In this document: piece by piece, positions 1 through 4,900 of the stretch
How positions within the stretch are numbered: position 1 is the stretch's first letter
How the letters are laid out: every line of letters begins with the position of its first letter
From: Clostridiales bacterium
GTDB lineage: Bacteria > Bacillota > Clostridia > Christensenellales > Aristaeellaceae
Length of the DNA: 5,428 nucleotides
NCBI GenBank assembly: GCA_012522875.1
Contig: JAAYJP010000127.1
Coordinates: forward strand, 1-5,428
Reading direction: 5' to 3'
Notes under the pieces: generated by a model
What the model was told of the DNA's origin: nothing
The model's database searches: none
What the model saw: only the letters and a program-made list of their open reading frames with translations
Translations under genes and position numbers: made by a program

Positions 1-367
1 CAAAAAAATCCATGCAGTGGTTGTTGGCGGTGTTCACAGCGTCTATGCCGCTGTGCAGAAGCACCTGGGCATATTTGGGGTCCGCCCGCAGGGGGATGCG
101 CTTGTCCACATGCTGGCGGCTTTGGGTAAACACCACTTCCAGGTTGGCGAAGGTGAAGTCATCCGCCTCCAGGTGATCCCGTACCAGGGAGAAAGGCCAG
201 CCGAAACCCTGTTCATCCACGGTGTGGGTGTAGGTGCCGGGGTGATTGGCAATGCCGGAGATTTCTCCAATGCTGCAATCTCCCACAAAGGACAGTACCA
301 GGGTCTGTGCCCCTGCGTTAAGGCTGAAGAGGCACAGCAGAAATGCGGCCAGCGCTTTTTTCATCAT
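1..367 (-). CDS. Secreted CapA/PgsA-family protein (poly-gamma-glutamate capsule synthesis-type metallophosphatase fold), N-terminal part only
   Basis: The ATG at 367-365 opens a frame that runs off the left edge after 122 codons. The start begins MMKKALAAFLLCLFSLNAGA-Q: two lysines, a hydrophobic core and a likely signal peptidase I site after AGA near residue 20, so the protein is probably exported. CapA-family hallmarks follow in order: GDCSIG near residue 29 (the family's usual GD metal-site motif), FANLEVVF near residue 74, KRIPLRADPKY near residue 89, and GIDAVNTANNHCMDFF at the cut end, matching the family's ANNH-x-x-D block. These residues belong to a metallophosphoesterase-like fold. 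The family includes CapA/PgsA of Bacillus poly-gamma-glutamate synthesis and many stand-alone exported proteins, and no capB or capC homologue is visible, so capsule synthesis is not established. A good Shine-Dalgarno and its own promoter sit upstream. There is no lipobox, although a Cys lies in the signal peptide. The family call is firm; the substrate is unknown. Confidence 0.87.
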   Translation of the reverse strand, partial: MMKKALAAFLLCLFSLNAGAQTLVLSFVGDCSIGEISGIANHPGTYTHTVDEQGFGWPFSLVRDHLEADDFTFANLEVVFTQSRQHVDKRIPLRADPKYAQVLLHSGIDAVNTANNHCMDFF

Positions 368-375
368 CGGGCGTT

Positions 376-381
376 TCTCCT
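376..381 (-). promoter_or_regulatory. Ribosome binding site of the CapA-family gene
   Basis: On the minus strand AGGAGA lies 8 nucleotides before the first ATG (367) of the CapA-family gene. A second ATG follows immediately as codon 2; the spacing slightly favours the first, but either start gives the same signal peptide. Confidence 0.8.
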
Positions 382-393
382 GTTTTTTCCGGG

Positions 394-440
394 CAAATAT
401 ATCACGCGCCCCCGCCGGCGTCAACCGGGAGGGCGCGTGA
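394..440 (-). terminator. Probable intrinsic terminator after the anti-sigma gene (overlaps a promoter)
   Basis: A perfect 10-base-pair stem pairs 402-411 with 431-440. Inside it a second stem pairs 415-418 with 425-428 and leaves a six-base loop at 419-424. It starts 19 bases after the stop codon at 460. On the minus strand the stem is followed by TATATTTG, a U-rich but interrupted tail, so termination may be incomplete. On the plus strand the tail is not U-rich. The same bases form most of the promoter of the next gene. Confidence 0.6.
396..424 (-). promoter_or_regulatory. Sigma-A-type promoter for the CapA-family gene
   Basis: Read on the minus strand, TTGACG (424-419, 5 of 6 to the consensus -35) is separated by exactly 17 bases from TATATT (401-396, 5 of 6 to the consensus -10). 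Transcription would begin near 389-388, giving a leader of about 21 nucleotides that contains the AGGAGA ribosome binding site. The -35 hexamer and the spacer lie inside the hairpin at 402-440, so the promoter overlaps the preceding gene's probable terminator. Spacing and match are good; the start site is inferred. Confidence 0.7.
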
Positions 441-459
441 AATGGAAAGGAGGGGGGTG

Positions 460-1365
460 TTACTGCGCAGCGGCCCGAAACGCCTCAAAGAAAGCGGGGC
501 ATGACCAGGTGCCGCAGGCGCTGAGCGAGGAACCGGAGACGGCCATCTGGAGCACCAGGCCGTTGGGATATTGAATCAACAGCGCCTGGCCGGTTTCGTT
601 CAGCTGGTTTCCCTGGAAAACAGCCTGGGAGATAAGGATATCCATCAGTTGAGAGGCCAGGCCCGGATCGGTGACGGTTCCCACGCCTGAAAGCTGGAGC
701 GCGTGGGCACCCCCGGGCAGCGTATCCCGGAGGGACTCGCCGCCCACCAGGGCTAAGCCCGCGAAGGCAACGCGCTGAAAGGCACGCATCCGGCCATCCA
801 CCATGGCGCCTACGGCGCCGCCGCCCATGTGGTCAAGGGCATAGACACTTTCCCCGGCTTTCACCACGCTGCTGAGGGTCTCCCCGCTGCGGTCAAGGGC
901 GGGCTCATCGGTGGTGAGGGCCACTGTGCCCAGGGCCTGGCCGGTTAAGGAGCTGATGTCATCGGGGTTGTTAAGCAGCCGGTAATACCGGCCATCCAGT
1001 CGGATCAGGGGGAAATTACCGCTGCTTCCCCTGGCCCACACGCCCTGGTAGGCGGGGGCCGCTTCCCGGGAGAGGACCAGGCTGCCCTGCGGCACATCGG
1101 CGATAAAGCGTGTCCCCTCCGGCAGGCTGCTTTCCAGGCCCGCCTGCTGGTGGCTGACCTGGGGAATGGTTTGTGAGGGTGCCCGGCCCAGGGTCAGGGC
1201 GCCAAGGCCGATGACCAGCGCCAGGGAAAGGGCAAACGCAAGTACCCGGCGCGGTCCGCTGACCCTGGCCGGGCGCCGGGCGGCGCCATTAAGCAGGCCC
1301 GGGTCCGCGCGCAAACCGCCCAGGGTTTCCTCTGCCACTTGGGGGAGTTGATCAAGTCGGATCAA
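460..1365 (-). CDS. Putative membrane-bound anti-sigma factor partnered with the adjacent ECF sigma factor
   Basis: The preferred start is the TTG at 1365-1363 (301 residues), because GGAGG sits 8 bases upstream; an in-frame TTG at 1383 would add six residues but has no Shine-Dalgarno. A short N-terminal segment (about residues 1-40) ends in basic residues (AARRPARVSGPRR). It is followed by one transmembrane helix (about 41-61, VLAFALSLALVIGLGALTLG) and an outside domain of about 240 residues ending SACGTWSCPAFF, where the two cysteines could form a disulfide. This topology, and the 14-base overlap with the sigma gene, is the usual arrangement of a membrane anti-sigma factor that holds its sigma factor at the membrane until an outside signal arrives. 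No zinc-binding anti-sigma motif (HxxxCxxC) is present in the cytoplasmic part, and I do not recognise the outside domain, so the role rests mainly on context. A probable terminator follows the stop. Confidence 0.72.
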   Translation of the reverse strand: MIRLDQLPQVAEETLGGLRADPGLLNGAARRPARVSGPRRVLAFALSLALVIGLGALTLGRAPSQTIPQVSHQQAGLESSLPEGTRFIADVPQGSLVLSREAAPAYQGVWARGSSGNFPLIRLDGRYYRLLNNPDDISSLTGQALGTVALTTDEPALDRSGETLSSVVKAGESVYALDHMGGGAVGAMVDGRMRAFQRVAFAGLALVGGESLRDTLPGGAHALQLSGVGTVTDPGLASQLMDILISQAVFQGNQLNETGQALLIQYPNGLVLQMAVSGSSLSACGTWSCPAFFEAFRAAAQ

Positions 1366-1879
1366 GGGGATCGCCTCCGTCAAAAAATTGTCTCAATTTG
1401 TTCCGGCCGCGGGAAAGGCGGCTGGAAACCGTGCCTTCAGGCAAGCCCAGGATTTCCGCGGTCTGGCTGATGGAATAGTTCTGGTAGTAGTACAGGAGGA
1501 AAATCTCGCGCTCTCCCGCCGGCAGGGCGCCAACCGCCTGCATCAGGGCTTCTTTCTCCGTCAGGTTCTCGATCTCGTCGTGGGCCGGGATAATTTCCAG
1601 TTTTTTGCTGCCCAGAAGCACACGCTTGTGCCAGCTGGATCGCCAGAGGTCCCGGCAGCGGTTGAGGGCAACTTTCAGAAGCCAGGCTTTTTCCTTGCCG
1701 GGTACCAGCTCGGGGTTGGCCTGCATCAGGCGGACGAACACATCCTGGGTAACATCCTCGGCGTTGGCCCGGTTGCCCAGGTAAAAGTAGCTCACCCGCA
1801 GCACATCAGTGGCATAAAGCGCGTAGAGCGCTTCCACCTGCCCGGGGTCCATGCTGCCGGAATACCCGCTTTCATTCAT
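1352..1879 (-). CDS. ECF-family RNA polymerase sigma factor (sigma-70 family, group 4)
   Basis: This 175-residue protein has the two domains of an extracytoplasmic-function sigma factor and the usual family length. Region 2 spans about residues 12-82 and contains the core-binding and -10-recognition segment around NAEDVTQDVFVRLM, followed by KAWLLKVALNRCRDLWR. Region 4 spans about 106-166, with LPAGEREIFLLYYYQNYS and then the helix-turn-helix ISQTAEILGLPEGTVSSRLSRGRNKL that reads the -35 element. The linker between them is short, and there is no region 1 or 3. The ATG at 1879 is taken as the start because a stop codon lies directly upstream in frame; Met10 (1852) is an alternative. Neither has a clear Shine-Dalgarno. 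The gene overlaps the membrane protein gene at 1365, its likely anti-sigma factor. An extended -10 promoter upstream suggests transcription by the housekeeping sigma factor; no self-type ECF promoter was recognised. The subfamily and the signal cannot be named from sequence alone. Confidence 0.95.
   Translation of the reverse strand: MNESGYSGSMDPGQVEALYALYATDVLRVSYFYLGNRANAEDVTQDVFVRLMQANPELVPGKEKAWLLKVALNRCRDLWRSSWHKRVLLGSKKLEIIPAHDEIENLTEKEALMQAVGALPAGEREIFLLYYYQNYSISQTAEILGLPEGTVSSRLSRGRNKLRQFFDGGDPLDPT
1374..1378 (-). promoter_or_regulatory. Ribosome binding site for the anti-sigma gene, inside the sigma coding sequence
   Basis: GGAGG on the minus strand lies within the last codons of the sigma gene, 8 bases before a TTG codon at 1365. 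It decides the start of the anti-sigma gene in favour of this TTG over the upstream TTG at 1383. The placement suggests that ribosomes finishing the sigma gene help start the next one, giving near-equal amounts of both proteins. Confidence 0.75.
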
Positions 1880-1905
1880 TCAACGCTTAACCGCTTTCTT
1901 TTCAT
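1876..1905 (-). other. Possible nine-codon leader ORF before the sigma gene
   Basis: An ATG at 1905 opens a tiny frame encoding MKRKRLSVE. Its TGA overlaps the sigma gene's ATG in an ATGA arrangement, as expected for coupled translation. It lies entirely within the predicted leader transcript and starts three bases after the leader hairpin. It has no Shine-Dalgarno, and a frame this short can arise by chance, so it is reported only as a candidate. Confidence 0.25.
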
Positions 1906-1908
1906 GCA

Positions 1909-1930
1909 AGGGGAACCGGAGGATTCCCCT
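1909..1930 (-). promoter_or_regulatory. Perfect inverted repeat at the predicted 5' end of the sigma/anti-sigma transcript
   Basis: AGGGGAA (1909-1915) and TTCCCCT (1924-1930) are perfect inverted copies separated by 8 bases. Given the -10 element at 1943-1938, transcription would start at about 1931-1930, so the repeat would form a hairpin at the extreme 5' end of the mRNA. It could protect the message, affect access to the weak start of the sigma gene, or act as DNA as an operator for a dimeric regulator. The sequence cannot tell these apart. Confidence 0.5.
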
Positions 1931-1937
1931 GCCTGCC

Positions 1938-1967
1938 ATTATAGCAAAAAAAGGAGAGGCCTGACAG
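1938..1967 (-). promoter_or_regulatory. Extended -10 promoter for the sigma/anti-sigma operon
   Basis: On the minus strand TGCTATAAT (1946-1938) is a perfect extended -10 element (TGnTATAAT). CTGTCA (1967-1962) is a 4-of-6 match to the -35 consensus at an 18-base spacing; extended -10 promoters tolerate a weak -35. The predicted start is about 1931-1930, some 50 bases before the sigma start codon. The -35 lies in the loop of the preceding terminator and the TG motif abuts its T-tract. Confidence 0.75.
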
Positions 1968-1980
1968 GCTGCCTCTCCTT
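1946..1980 (-). terminator. Strong intrinsic terminator after the SH3b membrane protein gene
   Basis: A perfect 10-base-pair stem pairs 1951-1960 with 1971-1980 around a 10-base loop. On the minus strand it runs into seven consecutive T (1952-1946; the first two also close the stem). It begins 10 bases after the TAA stop at 1993-1991, the classic position and shape of a Rho-independent terminator. On the plus strand only two T close the stem, so it acts in the minus direction. Confidence 0.92.
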
Positions 1981-1990
1981 AAAAGGTCTC

Positions 1991-4900
1991 TTAGCTGTTG
2001 CTGTGCCGGTCGCTGCGGCGGCGGCGGGTTTCTTCCCCTGGCTGGCTGCTGTTGGCCTGGGGCTTTCCTTCAGGCGTGGCCGTGCCATTGGCTGTGCCCT
2101 GAACCGGAGGTGCCTTTGGTGTCTGCTGCCCGGCTGGAGGGGGAGCGGAAGCCGGCCTGTAGGCCGCGGTCCCCTGAGGGGTGGCCGTGGGCGGCATCTG
2201 CCCAGGTTGGACGGGAGCCGGTGCGCCGGGACGATAAGCCGCAGTGCCCTGGTTTGGGGCGCCTGGCTGTCCGGGGAGAGGTGCGCCTGGCCGGTAGGCT
2301 GTGGTGCCCTGGCCGGGAGTGCCGGGCTGGCCGGGAGCCGGTGCGCCGGGGCGATAGGCCGCAGTGCCCTGGCTTGGGGCGCCTGGCTGTCCAGGAGCCG
2401 TTGTGCCCGGGCGATAAGCCGCTGTGCCCTGGTTTGGCCCGCCTGCTTGGCCGGGGGCCGTTGTGCCCGGGCGGTAGGGAGCCGTGCCGCCGGGATGCTG
2501 TGGCTGGCCTGGCCTGGGCGGCGCATAGGGCGACTGGCCCTGATAGGGCTGGGCGGGACGCGCCTGGGGCGTGCCGGATTGCTGGGCTGCCTGCTGGCGG
2601 CGCTGTGCCGCCCGCTGGGCCGCGCGTTTCTGGTTTTGGTTATAGAGGTGGTAGGCGTAATATCCGCCGCCGCCCAGGAGCGCGATCAGGCCAACGGCTA
2701 CCCAGCCGATGGGGAACGAGGAATCGGCCTTCCGCGGCGCTTCTGTTTCCAGCACCATGAAGGTGGGCAGGGGCTCCAGGCTGGGGGCCAGGGAGGGGGA
2801 AACGCTGGGTGTGATGATGGCTTCCACCGCCGGCGTTGGCGTGCCAATGGGGTTGAAGGGCTCATAGGAAGGGTTCAGCAGGGTGGGGTTCTGCCAGACC
2901 GTGGCATTGTAGTCCTCAACTGAATTGATCTTCCCTGGCTGCACATTGGGGCTGGTGACCGCCGTGGTGTTGGCGGACAGGTATTCAGGGCTCTGGAGGT
3001 AGCTGGTAAGCTGGCCCATGGGCAGGACCTTAAAGTAACTGCTCATCACATAGCCTTCGGTACCGCCCTGGTTGATGTGGTACCACAGCCCGTCCGGCTG
3101 CTGACTGGTGCCGTATACCAGGGCAAAGGCGTTGTTGTCCATCAGTTTCAGGCTGTCAGTGTTGGTGGAAGGCCCGCGGCGCAGCCGCACGCTGTTGGCG
3201 GTGACATAGCCGTAGCTGGACGGGCTGTCCAGCGTCACCGGCGCTAAGGTGGCGGCAGGAGGCGTGGGCGTAGGGGTGCGGAGGGATTCAAGGTATGCCG
3301 CGGTCTCAGCGGCGCTGAGCATACGCAGCTGGTCGGCCCGCACGAAGCCGTATCCGGCGCCATATTGCACCAGATGCCAGGTGTCTCCCGCAACAAATTC
3401 CTGGCCGCGTACGGACACAACAGCGCTGTTTTCCAGTATGTCCAGAATCTGCGCGTTGGTGTCAGCATAAGCGCGCATGGGCACATGGTCCCCCAGGGTG
3501 ATGGCGTGGCCGGTCATTTGCTGGGGCCGCTGTGTGGGGGTGGGCGAAGGGGTGGCCTGGGGCTTCAGTTTCTCCAGGTAGGGGACGGCTTGCTGATCGG
3601 AAATTCGCCTGAGCACGCTGTCAGGCAGATAACCGCTGAGGGTGAGGGCCATGGCGTCCACGCTGTTCCAGCCCTCGGCGCCTACATAGGTCTGTCCCCA
3701 GATGTACACCAGGGAATCGGCCGGCAGCGTGGCCAGGATGCTTTCATCCTGCTGTGACACGCCCGAGCGCAGCGCCACCTGGCTGATGGTGAGGGCATAG
3801 CCGTGGTAGGGCGCAGGTGTGGCTGTGACCTGGGCGGTGGGAGAGGGGGCCGGTGTGGGCGCCTGGGTAGGCGCCGCGGTGGCGGGCGGCGGGGTGGGTG
3901 TTGTGCTCTGCGGCATGGGGCTGGCCAGGGTGGCCTGATATTGGTCAGACTCCTGTTGGCTGTAGAGCCGCGTATACTGCGCCACCACAAAGCCGGTTTT
4001 GCCGTTTGCAACGATGTTATACCACACCTCGCCGTCCACCGTCTGCTGCTCATACACCCAGAACCGCTCGCCCCTGTCCAGGGTGCCGATGCGGGTGGAA
4101 GAGGAGGTGGAGGGGCTGGAGCGGAAGTTGACCCCGCCCGGGGAGGTGACCTCGCCCCAGCGGTCGATAACCGCGCCATCCGGGATGTCCGGGAGGCCGG
4201 GGGTTGCCGTGGGCGCCGGGGAGGGTGAAAAGCCCAGGATAGCGGCTGCCTCGTTGAAGGTGAGGATGCGCACCACGCTGGCTTTCAGGAAGCCCTGCTG
4301 GCCGTTTACCTCAACCAGGAACCAGTCCTCACCGGCGCGGTTTTTAAGGCTGCCGCTGATGTGTGCCAGGTCCTTGCGGCTGACGGTGCCGAGGATGTTG
4401 CCGTCCTTTATCTCCGGGGTGTTGCGGAAATTGATGTTGTCATTGTTGGGGTAGGCGTACTTGTCCTCCGCCGTGATGTCAAAGGGGATCTGGGTGGGAA
4501 CAGGTGTCGGGGTGGGCACCGGCGTGGCGGTGGCGGGTTTACGGTAGGTGAAGACTACCTCCGCCTGGGAAAGCACCCCCGTTTCGCTCACCGTGACATC
4601 CACCGTGCGCTCCCCCTGCAGCAAAAGGCCATTGATGGCTTCAGGCGCTGTGACAGGGTGCGAACCAGGCTCAAGCGCTATGTCCTGGCTGGCGGAGAGG
4701 GCATTGCCGGCTTCATCCTGGAAATGCACCTTCAGTGTGACGGATTTCACAGTGATATCCCGGAATACGAAGACCACCTCCCCGGGGGAGGCCACGCCGG
4801 CAGCGTCTACTGTGACGTTCTGCTCACCAGCCCCGGTCAGTTCGTAGGTGCCTGAGTCCACCCTGGCCGGGTTGACGGCGATGAGGGTTTGCTCGCCTTC

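Noticed and set aside
17..574. A 185-codon open frame on the plus strand
   Set aside because: It is antisense to the CapA-family start region, runs through the terminator hairpin and has no recognisable protein features, while the opposite strand has a signal peptide, conserved motifs and a Shine-Dalgarno.
1912..1917. GGAACC on the plus strand as an ECF-type -35 element
   Set aside because: No matching -10 such as CGTC is found 16-17 bases downstream, and it points away from every gene. It is better explained as part of the inverted repeat.
1991..2110. LPxTG-type sortase signal at the C-terminus of the large protein
   Set aside because: The end is RRRRSDRHSNS with no LPxTG, and the hydrophobic segment lies about 215 residues earlier, so it is a transmembrane anchor with a long inner tail.
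2102..2491. CRISPR-like array because of the regular 60-base period
   Set aside because: The units are contiguous without unique spacers, keep the reading frame and encode a coherent peptide repeat.
1939..2526. A 195-codon minus-strand frame overlapping the repeat tail
   Set aside because: It is a second frame of the same repetitive DNA, runs through the terminator, and has only Arg/Pro/Ala low-complexity content.
1388..2923. A 511-codon open frame on the plus strand
   Set aside because: It lies opposite the sigma gene, its terminator and promoter, and the Gly/Pro repeats of the large gene. Its translation is low-complexity Gly/Ala/Arg sequence following the 60-bp repeats, as expected for the antisense of a GC-rich repetitive gene. 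No ribosome binding site or domain was seen.
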